The notes under the pieces are model-generated. The model saw only the letters and a list, made by a program, of their open reading frames with translations, searched no databases and was not told where the DNA came from. From Frateuria soli (GTDB lineage: Bacteria; Pseudomonadota; Gammaproteobacteria; Xanthomonadales; Rhodanobacteraceae), in assembly GCF_021117385.1 (NCBI RefSeq), contig NZ_CP088252.1, forward strand, positions 2,232,001-2,296,000: a stretch of 64,000 bases of DNA, in the 5' to 3' direction. Below, piece after piece: positions 9,107 to 17,533 of this stretch (its first letter is position 1; the number at the start of each line of letters is the position of its first letter). The position numbers were made by a program, and so were the translations under genes.

Positions 9107-9447
9107 GTCACCCGCCTCCAGGGCCAAGGGCATGAGCATTCAAGATGCGTGGCTTCCACTTGGCCGCTTGCTCCTTCGGAGCCCGCGCGCGGTGTAGTGG
9201 TCAGGTCCCGGGCAGAAGGTGCACTCTGGCACGGGGCTTTATCTCCCAGGACACCCGGCGTGCCGCGCCTCAACCAAGCCCGTCTCCCGGCGCTCCCCCC
9301 GCTGTCAGGCAGAGGCCCTGACCCCGCACGTGACTGACCTCGGCCGCATCGGAAAGGAGCGGAGCGCTGGCGCAGTTGGTTGCCATCCGGTCAGCTGGTG
9401 CGGAGATTCCCGGCTTGTTCACAGCGGCCCGGGCCCAATGCAGGTTC
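9107..9447. other. gap before the asparagine-synthetase-like gene
   Basis: About 340 bp with no gene I can support. Around 9218-9260 a short stretch (GTGCACTCTGG near 9219) resembles the RAYT-associated repeat seen at 13281 and 25068. It could be a decayed trace of that element, but the similarity is short. Confidence 0.35.
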
Positions 9448-10899
9448 ATGCCGATCCTGACCGCCCGCACATCCTCCAGACCCCCTGCGCACCTTTGCTT
9501 CGATGTCTCTCCCTATCGGGGAGCTCCTGATCTCTCGGTCCTTGACGGGGCCGGGCAAGACCGGGGTCTGGATGTCGTGTCGATTGCGGACCTGCTGCGC
9601 AACGGGTGCGTGTATCCCCCGCATACGATCTATCGCGACGTGTCGGTGGCTGGCGTCAGCTTTGCGCCAGCCACCGCCTCCGAGGCAGGCCGAGCGCCTC
9701 CTGCCCTTTGTTGCGACTTTCCTGCGCTGTGGCCGGCGCGGCCCTCGGCGACGGGCGCCAACGAGGACGCCGCGGTCGATCGCTACCATGCACTGTTGTG
9801 CGAATCCGCCGCGCGGACGACGCGGTCGATGGGCGCGCCCTGGCTGCTGCAGAGCGGCGGCAAGGATTCCACCTCGCTCGCCATCGCCCTGGCGGAGGTG
9901 CGGCCGGACACCACATGCCTGACCTATCGGGGCGGACACGAGGAGGACGAGGTCGCATCGGCCCGACAAGTAGCGCGCCGGTTGGGGCTGCGCCACGAAG
10001 CACTGGTGTGCGACCCCTCCCGCGCTTACCAGCGCTACCTTGCCATGGTGCCGCGGATGCCGTTGCTCACCGCCGATTTCGCCATGCTGTCCTATGCGGA
10101 CATCGCCTGGGAGGTAAGCAATCGGGGCGGCGACGGCATGATCGACGGACTCGGGTCGGACTCGTATTTCGGCATGCCCGCTCACGGCACCAAACGAATC
10201 GCCATGGCACTGGCGCAAGGCTGGCGCCTGCCTCCGGCGCTGTTCGACCTGCCAGGCATCCGCAACAGCTTCGCGGCCTGCTATGCGCTCGCGGCCATCC
10301 AGATGGACCGCTTCGAGCGCGCCTTTCCCGGCTCCCGCTTCACCGATGCGGAAGTCGATGCCCTGCTCGGGCGGCCGCTCTCGACGCGCTCGCGCCAGCG
10401 TCGGGATGCCTATGCACCATCCATCGGCAAACGGCCACCTCCGCAGACATGGCACGAGATTTCGATCACCCTGATCGAGCAGGCGTGTCTGGCCAAGGGT
10501 TTGTACGTGAGCGCCGCGGAGGGGCTGCAGTTGGCCTTTCCATACTGCGATGAAGCGATGCGGCGCTGGGTCGCGTGCGAACTGGCCCCGCCCCTGCGGC
10601 TGGGGAAGGACGGCACCAACAAGGTGATCGTGCGCCGGCACATCGCGCGGCATTTCGGCGAGCTGCCGTATGTGAGCGCAAAAGGCAGCTTCCGCTTCGA
10701 TCTGCGCGGCCTTGCCCGGCAGCGGTTCGACCAGGTGCACGCGTTCGCGTGCGAATCCGCCGACCTGATGCCGGGCGCGCAGGCGTGGCTGGAATCCCAT
10801 CGGAAGCGGCTGGACAACAAGTACTTCGCGTCGAAGTTCTACCTGCTCGCCGTCATCCTGCCGTGGCTGGCCCATCATGGGTCCGACACGGCGGCCTGA
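9448..10899 (+). CDS. asparagine-synthetase-like PP-loop ATPase lacking the glutaminase domain
   Basis: From the ATG at 9448 the protein has 483 residues. An in-frame TTG at 9376 would add 24 residues, and the true start is uncertain because neither has a strong ribosome binding site. The PP-loop motif SGGKDS lies at about residues 135-140 and is followed by the nucleotide-fold stretch TCLTYRGG and by DGLGSDSYFG, the second ATP/substrate motif of asparagine synthetase B C-terminal domains. The C-terminal part has FPYCDEAMRRWV and a Lys-rich stretch (DGTNKVIVRRHIARHFGELPYVSAKGS), as in that fold. The N-terminal ~120 residues do not show a Cys-2 Ntn-glutaminase. It may therefore use free ammonia or another amine in an amidation or cyclisation reaction. 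There are no biosynthetic neighbours to define the substrate. Confidence 0.75.
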   Translation: MPILTARTSSRPPAHLCFDVSPYRGAPDLSVLDGAGQDRGLDVVSIADLLRNGCVYPPHTIYRDVSVAGVSFAPATASEAGRAPPALCCDFPALWPARPSATGANEDAAVDRYHALLCESAARTTRSMGAPWLLQSGGKDSTSLAIALAEVRPDTTCLTYRGGHEEDEVASARQVARRLGLRHEALVCDPSRAYQRYLAMVPRMPLLTADFAMLSYADIAWEVSNRGGDGMIDGLGSDSYFGMPAHGTKRIAMALAQGWRLPPALFDLPGIRNSFAACYALAAIQMDRFERAFPGSRFTDAEVDALLGRPLSTRSRQRRDAYAPSIGKRPPPQTWHEISITLIEQACLAKGLYVSAAEGLQLAFPYCDEAMRRWVACELAPPLRLGKDGTNKVIVRRHIARHFGELPYVSAKGSFRFDLRGLARQRFDQVHAFACESADLMPGAQAWLESHRKRLDNKYFASKFYLLAVILPWLAHHGSDTAA

Positions 10900-11130
10900 C
10901 GGCGCGCGGGCGCCAACGTGCGAGGACGATTCAGCGCACGGGTTCTGCCGCTCGAACCTCAGTCCGGCAGAGCGCGCGATGCGGGCTCTGCGGGGCGTTT
11001 ACTCCCAGGCTTTCCTCGGAGACCCATCCCGTCCCTCGTGGATCGGGTTCGGCCCCAAAGCGCCAGGGCCGCCGGGAAGGCGAATTCCTTCGTTGCATTT
11101 GTCGCAACGCACCAAGGAGTAGGCTCCGGA

Positions 11131-11160
11131 CCCGATGCGAACACGCCCGATGCGAACACG
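11131..11160 (+). repeat. 15-bp tandem duplication upstream of the methyltransferase
   Basis: CCCGATGCGAACACG occurs twice in direct succession just before the ribosome binding site of the gene at 11173. It is a short slippage-type repeat. Confidence 0.7.
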
Positions 11161-11172
11161 GAGGCCCAAGCG

Positions 11173-11985
11173 ATGATGCCGCACAACCGCCGATCGATCC
11201 CCTGGCTGGCCAGCGTGGTGCTGGCCATCTTGTCCACCACTGCCGTGGCTGCGGAACCCGCCACGCCCGCCGCCATCTCGCTGCAGCAGGCCGCCGCCGG
11301 CAGCTGGCGCTCCGACGCCAACAAGGCAAGGGACGTCTACAGGCATCCGGTGCAGACCCTGCAGTTCTTTGGCCTGAAGCCGGAGATGACCGTTGTCGAA
11401 CTGGCCCCGGGCGAAGGCTGGTACACCGAGATCCTCGCGCCTTACCTGGCCGCGCACGGACGCCTCATCGAGGCAACCTCCCCCGGCGCCAGCGCATTCG
11501 CCGCCAAGCTCAAGGCCACGCCGGCCGTCTACGGAAAGGTCGGCCCCGTCGTGGACTTCGCCCCACCCGGGCAAGTCCGGCTGGGCCCGGATGGCTCCGC
11601 CGACATGGTCCTGACCTTCCGCAACACCCATGACTGGCTCAACCAGGGACCGGACACGCTCGCCGCGGTCTTCAAGGCCGCGTTCGCCGTGCTCAAGCAC
11701 GGAGGCGTGTTCGGCGTGGTCGAGCACCGCGCCAGGCCCTATGCCGATGCACGGCAAAGCTCCCGCGAGCTGCACCGGATCCCCGAGGACTACCTCATCG
11801 CACTGGCCCTGAAGACCGGCTTCCGCCTGGACGGCGTCTCCGGGATCAACGCCAACCCCAAGGACCCGGAGGACATCAACGTGCACCGCCTGCCGCCCAA
11901 TCTCGCCGGGCCGGACAGTGAGCACGCGAAGATGCAGGCCATCGGCGAATCGGACCGGATGACATTGCGGCTGGTCAAACCTTGA
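11173..11985 (+). CDS. exported SAM-dependent methyltransferase-like protein
   Basis: The protein has 270 residues. The ATG at 11173 has GGAGG eight bases upstream, which fixes the start; the open frame extends further upstream but without signals. The N-terminus is a signal peptide (SIPWLASVVLAILSTTAVA, cut near AEP). The class I methyltransferase fold is visible: the glycine-rich SAM loop appears as VVELAPGEGWYTEILAPYL, the acidic end of strand 2 as RLIEATSP, then VLTFRNTHDWL and VLKHGGVFGVVEHRA. Family knowledge: a group of predicted methyltransferases with signal peptides (COG4798-like) is widespread in Proteobacteria with no assigned substrate. How SAM would be supplied outside the cytoplasm is unknown. 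A hairpin terminator follows. Confidence 0.85.
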   Translation: MMPHNRRSIPWLASVVLAILSTTAVAAEPATPAAISLQQAAAGSWRSDANKARDVYRHPVQTLQFFGLKPEMTVVELAPGEGWYTEILAPYLAAHGRLIEATSPGASAFAAKLKATPAVYGKVGPVVDFAPPGQVRLGPDGSADMVLTFRNTHDWLNQGPDTLAAVFKAAFAVLKHGGVFGVVEHRARPYADARQSSRELHRIPEDYLIALALKTGFRLDGVSGINANPKDPEDINVHRLPPNLAGPDSEHAKMQAIGESDRMTLRLVKP

Positions 11986-12011
11986 GCGGGCGGCACCGGG
12001 CTCCGAAAAAA

Positions 12012-12053
12012 GGACGGAGGGAATCAACCGACCGGTTGCCTCCGTCCCTTTTT
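12012..12053. terminator. bidirectional terminator between convergent genes
   Basis: GGACGGAGG pairs with CCTCCGTCC, with an internal CAACCG/CGGTTG helix between them. It is followed by CTTTTT on the plus strand and preceded by AAAAAA, which gives a T-run for minus-strand transcription. It sits between the genes ending at 11985 (+) and 12071 (-). Confidence 0.8.
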
Positions 12054-12070
12054 CCCCGTGGCCCGGGTTT

Positions 12071-12946
12071 TCAGGCCTGCTGCGCGCCCTCGGCATGCAT
12101 CGCGTCCTCGCGAGTCCGGTGCACGGTGCCGGGCGCGTGGTGTGGCGGCGCGTAGACCGTCACCAGCCGCAGGCGCCTGTCGCCGGTATTGCGGATGTCG
12201 TGGCGTGTCCCGGCCGGCACCAGCAGCAGCTCGCCCTTGCCCAGTGGCCGGCGCGCGCCCGCCACGACCGCTTCGCCTTCGCCCTTGGCTACGAGGAAGA
12301 TCTGGTCGTTGTCCTCGTGCACTTCCTCGCCGATCGCTTCGCCCGGTCGCAGGCACATGAGCACGATCTGGGAATGGGGTCCGGTCGCCACCTCGCGGCG
12401 GAAGTCGCGGTTGTGCCTGGCCAAGTCGCGGATCGAATCGTCTGGGGCGCGCATGTCGTCTTCCTCGGTGGATAGCGGGTGGTCGTCCGCGCGGCACGTC
12501 ACCAGGTCCGTGTGGCCGAAGCCCTGCGTGTAGTCGAGCACCGAGATCACCGTCGGCTCGACGCGGAAGATGCGCACCTGGTCGGCGGTGGGCATCGGGA
12601 CGGGCAGCGGCGTTGCCGGCTGGGGATACCTGGTGGGCAGCAGGCGCAGGACGCGCTCGGCCTCGCCGGGATCGAGCACCGGCCTCGCGCGCGCGGCCAT
12701 GGACAGGCCGGTGATCGCCATGATGTCCGGCGTGTCGTGGTCGATGGTCAGCGACACCCGGTCATCGCGCGCGAGGTTGCGGGCCTTCTGGCTGTCCAGC
12801 CCGCACAGGAAGTACAGCACCAGGCCTTCGTTGACGTAGCCCACGGTGGTGGCCTGCGGCCAGCCATCGGGGCGCAGCGTGGCGACCGTCATGATGCGGT
12901 GCGCGTCGAGCAGGTCGAGGATCCTGCGCCGGATCGCTTCGTCCAT
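12071..12946 (-). CDS. fusion of a pyridoxamine-phosphate-oxidase-like flavin domain and a cupin
   Basis: The protein has 291 residues. The start is the ATG at 12946 behind AGGAGG at ideal spacing; an in-frame ATG 12 codons upstream has no such site. Residues 1 to about 150 form a split-barrel flavin-binding domain: MTVATLRPDGWPQATTVGYV, LYFLCGLDSQKARNLARDDRVSLTID. A short linker rich in Asp/Glu follows. From about residue 165 there is a complete single-domain cupin: the start MRAPDDSIRDLARHNRDFRREV, motif 1 as GEEVHEDNDQIFLVAKGEGE and motif 2 as LVPAGTRHDIRNTG. Both parts normally occur as separate proteins of about 140 residues. The cupin half looks like the stand-alone small cupins common in this group. 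The combined function is unknown. Confidence 0.85.
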   Translation of the reverse strand: MDEAIRRRILDLLDAHRIMTVATLRPDGWPQATTVGYVNEGLVLYFLCGLDSQKARNLARDDRVSLTIDHDTPDIMAITGLSMAARARPVLDPGEAERVLRLLPTRYPQPATPLPVPMPTADQVRIFRVEPTVISVLDYTQGFGHTDLVTCRADDHPLSTEEDDMRAPDDSIRDLARHNRDFRREVATGPHSQIVLMCLRPGEAIGEEVHEDNDQIFLVAKGEGEAVVAGARRPLGKGELLLVPAGTRHDIRNTGDRRLRLVTVYAPPHHAPGTVHRTREDAMHAEGAQQA

Positions 12947-13458
12947 CGTCAGCCCTCCTGTCGGATGACCCATCCTTCGCACGCGCCAACGCCGCGATAT
13001 TGATGCTGGTCAATTCCGGGCCGATCGACGCCCGCGGCCATCGTGTTCACCATCCACGGCCGTCCAAACGGCGCACCAGCGCGTGACGCCCGGCGAGCGG
13101 AACGACGGAGCGACGTCCATCATCACCTTGCCGCATTCCTTGCGCCCGCACTTGCGCGGCATCGTCGTTGGGTGAGGTTCCGGCCAACGCCGATCGTCGG
13201 CTTGCCGATGTTGGGCGCCCAGGTCTGGCCCATCCCCGACGGCTTAATCCCTCCGGCCCCTTTTTTTTGGCCGGAAACAGCGCCAGCCCATCAGGAAAGC
13301 GCACTCTGACCCGGAGTTTCCGCCCGACGGCTGTGACGCCTGCTTGATCCTCGCCCAGGTAGTTTGGACCCGATCGGCCCCGGCACGGCTTGCCCGAACA
13401 GCCCGGCGGACCGACGTCATGTCGCCGGTCCGGCGGACACCGCAAGCAGGAGAAGGGT
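12947..13458. other. 512-bp non-coding gap with a degenerate mobile-repeat trace
   Basis: No gene is supportable here. A perfect CCGGCC/GGCCGG pair encloses CC plus eight Ts at 13253-13274. A 30-bp element at 13281-13310 matches the RAYT-associated repeat at 25068. The region probably contains the promoter of the quinoprotein operon starting at 13459. Confidence 0.5.
13281..13310 (-). repeat. RAYT-associated dispersed repeat, copy in reverse orientation
   Basis: Read on the minus strand, this 30-bp stretch aligns with 25068-25097 with about four mismatches (core CAGAGTGC-CTTTCCTGA and GGCTGGCG). The copy at 25068 lies just upstream of a RAYT fragment. Confidence 0.6.
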
Positions 13459-13833
13459 TTGGCCGAAAGGACACAACACCGCATCGGATGGGCCGCCTGG
13501 CTGTTCATCGGCGCCAGCGCCATCGCGCTGCTGCTGGGCTTCTACGACTACTTCGCCGCGTGGGGCATCAACCACACGCTCGGCGCGCTGATCGTGCTCT
13601 GCGCCAGCGGCGTGCTGCTCGCCGCGGCCTTGCTGGTCTGCCTGGTCGACCTGGCGCATGGGGTCGCCGTGACCGCCCATGTCGTCATCGCCATCGACCT
13701 GCCGGGCATCCTCGTCGCCACCTGGTTTCTGGAGGCTTACCCGATGCTGGCGTTCACCGTGCTGGCCGCGATCGGCTGGATGGCCTGGCTGGTCCTGCGC
13801 AAGGCGCGCGTGCGTCGGGAGTACGCGGCATGA
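13459..13833 (+). CDS. small membrane protein, probable detached membrane domain of the PQQ dehydrogenase
   Basis: The protein has 124 residues. I start it at TTG 13459, which has AGGAG six bases upstream; an ATG at 13390 would add a hydrophilic extension with no ribosome binding site. There are four or five hydrophobic segments: AAWLFIGASAIALLLGFYDYF, TLGALIVLCASGVLLAAALLV, AVTAHVVIAIDLPGILVATWFL and LAFTVLAAIGWMAWLVL, ending with a basic tail. Its stop overlaps the ATG of the next gene (ATGA). Family knowledge: membrane glucose dehydrogenase has a ~140-residue N-terminal membrane domain that binds ubiquinone, fused to the PQQ propeller. This gene has the right size and position to be that domain as a separate polypeptide, which is inference. 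Confidence 0.75.
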   Translation: MAERTQHRIGWAAWLFIGASAIALLLGFYDYFAAWGINHTLGALIVLCASGVLLAAALLVCLVDLAHGVAVTAHVVIAIDLPGILVATWFLEAYPMLAFTVLAAIGWMAWLVLRKARVRREYAA

Positions 13834-15737
13834 TGCGCCCGCTCGCTACCGCGGCGCTGCTGACCGCGATCGGCATCGCCTCGGCGTCGGCGCAGAACGC
13901 CCCCGGCGAACGGCCAGGGACCGATTGGGCGACCTTCAACGGCAATCTGATGGCGCAGAAATACTCGACCGCCGGCCAGATCACGCCCGAGAACGTGGGG
14001 CGCCTGCGCAAGGCCTGGGAAGTGCACACCGGCGATGTCTCCGACGGTAGCGGCGACGTCCCGGTCACCTACTTCGAGGCGACGCCGATCTTCGCCAACG
14101 ACACCGTCTACGTCGGCACGCCGTTCTATCGGATCTTCGCGATCACGCCCGATACCGGCCGCGTGAAGTGGGTCTTCGACCCGCACGCCAAACTCAAGGC
14201 GCTCACGCAACCGGGCATGAAGTCGCGCGGCGTCGCCTACTGGCAGGCGGCGGACCCGCAACCGGGCCAGCCGTGCCAGAAGCGCGTGTACATCGGCACG
14301 ATGGACGCCAGGCTGATCGCGGTGGACGCCGATACCGGCAAGCTGTGCAGCGATTTCGGCAAGGCCGGCGTGCTCGACGTCAACCAGTGGAACGACGTGC
14401 ACGACAAGTGGCCGTTCTCGCTGTTGCAGCCGCCCACCGTCTACAAAGACACGCTGGTGCTGGGCTGGGCCGGCAAGGACTGGGCGCTGAAGAAGGCGCC
14501 GGTCGGGCTGGTCTTCGGGCTGGACGCGCGCACCGGCGCGCTCAAGTGGACCTTCAATCCCCTGCCGCCCAAGGCGCGGGCCACCTCAGGCACGGCCGAC
14601 GTGTGGGCCAGCATGTCGGTCGACCCCGAGCGCGGCATCGTGTACCTGCCGGTGAGCTCGCCCAGTCCGAATTTCTACGGCGGCAACCGCAAGGAACCGA
14701 TCCCGCACGGCACCTCGGTGACGGCCATCGATGCGCAGACCGGCAAGACGATCTGGACGCACCAGCTCGTCCACCACGACGTGTGGGACTACGACACCAA
14801 CTCCGCACCGAGCCTGGTGGACATCCACAAGGATGGCAAAACCATCCCGGCGCTGGTCCAGTCGACCAAGATGGGCTACCTGTTCATCCTCAACCGGCTT
14901 ACCGGCGAACCCATCTACCCCGAGCGCGAAGTGCCGGTGCCCCAGTCGCATGCGCAGGGCGAGCAGACCTCGCCCACCCAGCCCGAGGTGCAGCGGCCGG
15001 TGCCGCTGGTCCCCGATCGCTGGCCCGGCGTCTCGACCATCGCCGACATCGCCAGTTTCGGCTGGTGCAGCCGCAAGGCGCACGAGCTGCGCTACGAAGG
15101 CCGCTACACGCCGCCCAGCGTGCAGGGAACGCTCGTCTATCCGGCCACACCCGGCGGCGTCGAGTGGGGCGGCGGCGCGGTCGATCCGGTCAGCCAGACC
15201 TACGTGGTCAACAACTCCTACACCGCGCAGATCTACCGCCTGATCCCGCGCGCCGAATACGAACGGGAAACACGCGACAAGACGCCGAAAAGCTGGCACC
15301 CTATGAAGGGCAGCCCCTATGGCGTGGAGGTGAAGAACTTCACCAACTGGCTGGGCATGCCGTGCTGGAAGCCGCCCTACGGCTCGCTGACCGCGGTCGA
15401 CCTCACGACCGGGCGCATCCTCTGGAAGCAGCCCTTCGGCGAGGTCCAGAAATGGGGCTTCTACATGCCCGATTCCTGGGGCTCGATCACCATCGGCGCG
15501 CCCATCATCACCCGCACCGGCCTGATCTTCATCGGCGCCTCGATGGACTCGCGCGTGCGCGCCATCGACGAGCGCACCGGCAAGGTGCTGTGGCGCGGGC
15601 GAGTCGATGCGCCCGCGGTGGCGACGCCCGCCACCTACATGTACAAGGGCAAGCAATACGTGGTGTTCGTCGCCGGCGGCAACCACCTGCTGCTGCCCAA
15701 GGTGAGCGACCAGGTCATCGCCTTTTCGCTGCCTTGA
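13830..15737 (+). CDS. PQQ-dependent dehydrogenase, glucose-dehydrogenase-like catalytic subunit
   Basis: The protein has 635 residues. The start is the ATG at 13830, overlapping the upstream stop, with GGGAG before it. A signal peptide (LATAALLTAIGIASASA) exports the protein. The propeller repeats carry the tryptophan-docking type pattern, with stretches such as DTGRVKWVFDPHAK, DARTGALKWTFNPL, DAQTGKTIWTHQLVHHDVWDYD and DERTGKVLWRGRVD. The order and wording of HHDVWDYDTNSAPSLVD, RYEGRYTPPSVQGTLVYPATPGGVEWGG and ATYMYKGKQYVVFVAGG follow membrane glucose dehydrogenase (Gcd) rather than methanol dehydrogenase. It would oxidise an aldose or polyol in the periplasm and pass electrons to the membrane partner encoded immediately upstream. 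Substrate preference cannot be told from sequence. Confidence 0.88.
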   Translation: MMRPLATAALLTAIGIASASAQNAPGERPGTDWATFNGNLMAQKYSTAGQITPENVGRLRKAWEVHTGDVSDGSGDVPVTYFEATPIFANDTVYVGTPFYRIFAITPDTGRVKWVFDPHAKLKALTQPGMKSRGVAYWQAADPQPGQPCQKRVYIGTMDARLIAVDADTGKLCSDFGKAGVLDVNQWNDVHDKWPFSLLQPPTVYKDTLVLGWAGKDWALKKAPVGLVFGLDARTGALKWTFNPLPPKARATSGTADVWASMSVDPERGIVYLPVSSPSPNFYGGNRKEPIPHGTSVTAIDAQTGKTIWTHQLVHHDVWDYDTNSAPSLVDIHKDGKTIPALVQSTKMGYLFILNRLTGEPIYPEREVPVPQSHAQGEQTSPTQPEVQRPVPLVPDRWPGVSTIADIASFGWCSRKAHELRYEGRYTPPSVQGTLVYPATPGGVEWGGGAVDPVSQTYVVNNSYTAQIYRLIPRAEYERETRDKTPKSWHPMKGSPYGVEVKNFTNWLGMPCWKPPYGSLTAVDLTTGRILWKQPFGEVQKWGFYMPDSWGSITIGAPIITRTGLIFIGASMDSRVRAIDERTGKVLWRGRVDAPAVATPATYMYKGKQYVVFVAGGNHLLLPKVSDQVIAFSLP

Positions 15738-15907
15738 GCCATCCAGAAATTATTCCTGCCCCCTCTTGCCGGCCAGCCTGGACGGCTTAGGCCTGCGGAC
15801 GTCGCGCCGGAGGGTCTGACTTCCTCCGTCCCGGTTTCTGCCTGGGCCGCCCGGTCCGGTACGGGACCGCAGTCGCCGCCGCGCTCAGACCGCTCGCTGG
15901 ACGAGGC

Positions 15908-16993
15908 TCAATTCCCTCCATCCCCTTTTTTGGCGTCCCCTTTAGGGCCGGTTTCCTCACGCCGCTCTTTTCTGCGCTGGCGCAGCCGGCGATACCCGGT
16001 CAGCTTCCCGGCTTCCTCGTCCCACAGACGCAGTGCGAGCGACTTCAGGCTGGCGCCGAAGGTGACCGGCTTGATCTGCCGGAAGATCGGATCCGAATCG
16101 TGGCAACGCTGCAGGTTGTAGTTCGGGATCCGCGGGCTCAGATGATGGATGTGGTGGAAGCCGATGCTGCCGGAGAACCACTGCAAGATCGCGGGCAGCT
16201 TGTAGAACGAGCTTCCCTGCAACGCGGCCGCGGTGTAGTCCCAGTCGTCGCCGCGTTCCCAATACGCATCCTCGAACTGGTGTTGCACGTAGAACATCCA
16301 GACACCCCCAGCGCCCGCCGTCATGGTCACGATCAACTGGACCAGCAGAAAGTCTTTCACGCCCAAAATCCAGCTCATCGCAACCGCATAGCACGCGACG
16401 GCAAGATTCATCCACCACACCGAGCGCCGCTCGCGGCGCCCCTTCGTGGTGGGCACGCGCTGCATGACGACAAACAGGAACACTGGCGCGACGAGCAGGA
16501 GAAAGAAGGGATTGCGGACCACCCGGTAGGCCGCGCGCTTCCACCGGGGTGCGTCCAGGTATTCCTCGACCGTCATGGTCCAGACGTCACCCGTGCCGCG
16601 CTTGTCCAGATGGCCGGTGGTGCCGTGATGGATGGCGTGTTCCCAGCGCCACTGGTAGTAGGGCGTGAATGTCAGGACGCCGGAAACGAAGCCGAGCACG
16701 TCGTTCGCGCGCTTCGACCTGAAGAACGATCCGTGCCCGCAATCATGAAAGATGATGAAGATGCGCACGAGAAACGCACCCGCCAGCGCGGCGAGCGGAA
16801 CCGTTGCCCACCAGGACACGCCGAGGGTGAAGTAGATCAGCACCCACAGCGCTGCGTAGGGTACGAACGTATTCACCACCTGCCACAGCGCCCGCGGCGT
16901 GGATGGCTGCTGGTATTTCGCGACGATCCGCTGCCAGGTTGCCTTGTCGGTGCCATCCGCCCCGGGTGTCGCTGCTGCCTGCCTTGCTGTCAT
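15908..16993 (-). CDS. membrane fatty-acid desaturase
   Basis: The protein has 361 residues. Three histidine boxes bind the di-iron centre: HDCGHGS, HAIHHGT and HHIHHLS, with an extra YVQHQFED. Hydrophobic segments lie at PYAALWVLIYFTL, ATVPLAALAGAFLVRIFIIF, FFLLLVAPVFLFVVM and LVQLIVTMTAGAGG. The pattern matches the acyl-lipid delta-12/omega-6 desaturase-like group of bacterial proteins, which use ferredoxin or another electron donor. The C-terminus is a charged tail rich in Lys, Arg and Glu. The gene is probably monocistronic; the start at 16993 is the first residue giving a normal N-terminus. Its 3' end converges on the quinoprotein gene. Confidence 0.92.
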   Translation of the reverse strand: MTARQAAATPGADGTDKATWQRIVAKYQQPSTPRALWQVVNTFVPYAALWVLIYFTLGVSWWATVPLAALAGAFLVRIFIIFHDCGHGSFFRSKRANDVLGFVSGVLTFTPYYQWRWEHAIHHGTTGHLDKRGTGDVWTMTVEEYLDAPRWKRAAYRVVRNPFFLLLVAPVFLFVVMQRVPTTKGRRERRSVWWMNLAVACYAVAMSWILGVKDFLLVQLIVTMTAGAGGVWMFYVQHQFEDAYWERGDDWDYTAAALQGSSFYKLPAILQWFSGSIGFHHIHHLSPRIPNYNLQRCHDSDPIFRQIKPVTFGASLKSLALRLWDEEAGKLTGYRRLRQRRKERREETGPKGDAKKGDGGN

Positions 16994-17239
16994 GTCGCAC
17001 CATTCGCGGCCGTTCCGGCCACCCTAGCACCCGGCAGGTGCATTCAAGGGCAGCCCGCGCGGAGGGGCTTGATCGGGATCAAGCAAACGGTGCGAGAACG
17101 TGCTATCGCGCAAGATCGCCGCAGGCTGTCGGATAGGCCAACGAAACGCGCTGTCAGGGAAGCGCGGTAAGTGAACCTGGGCCGGTCCCGCTCTCTCGGA
17201 CACCACAAAGCGAGGACAATCCTCGCACGGAGGTGTTCG

Positions 17240-17533
17240 ATGGAGAAACGGCAGCGGTTTACCGCACAGTTCAAGCGTGAGGCGGTCCAGCTGATGCGCC
17301 GGTCCGGGCGTCCAGTAGCTGAGGTGGCACGCGAGTTGGGCATCCCTCGCAATCGACTCTACAAGTGGGCCGATGAGCTGGAGTCCAAGGGCGAGCAGGC
17401 CTTCCGCGGCAGCGGCAGGCCCAAGGCGAGCAGCGACGAATTGGCGGCTTTGCAGCGCGAGGTGGCGCGGCTCAAGGAAGAGAACGAGATCCTAAAAAAA
17501 GCGGCGGCGTACTTCGCGCGGGAGCTGCGGTGA
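17240..17533 (+). CDS. IS3-family transposase OrfA (copy 1)
   Basis: The protein has 97 residues and starts at an ATG preceded by GGAGG. It has a helix-turn-helix (VAEVARELGIPRNRLYKWADEL) and a leucine-zipper-like C-terminus (LAALQREVARLKEENEILKK). Seven consecutive A residues at 17494-17500 near the end form a classic -1 slippage site. OrfB is in the -1 frame, and no stop lies in that frame between the A-run and OrfB, so an OrfAB fusion transposase can be made by programmed frameshifting. Confidence 0.93.
   Translation: MEKRQRFTAQFKREAVQLMRRSGRPVAEVARELGIPRNRLYKWADELESKGEQAFRGSGRPKASSDELAALQREVARLKEENEILKKAAAYFARELR

Noticed and set aside
9210-9300. Possible N-terminal RAYT remnant (frame reading LYLPGHPA)
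   Set aside because: The similarity is only a few residues and no further RAYT motif follows. I could not support it as a pseudogene.
13253-13274. CCGGCC-T8-GGCCGG hairpin as a terminator
   Set aside because: The T-run is inside the loop and no T-run follows the stem. There is no gene ending nearby on the plus strand.
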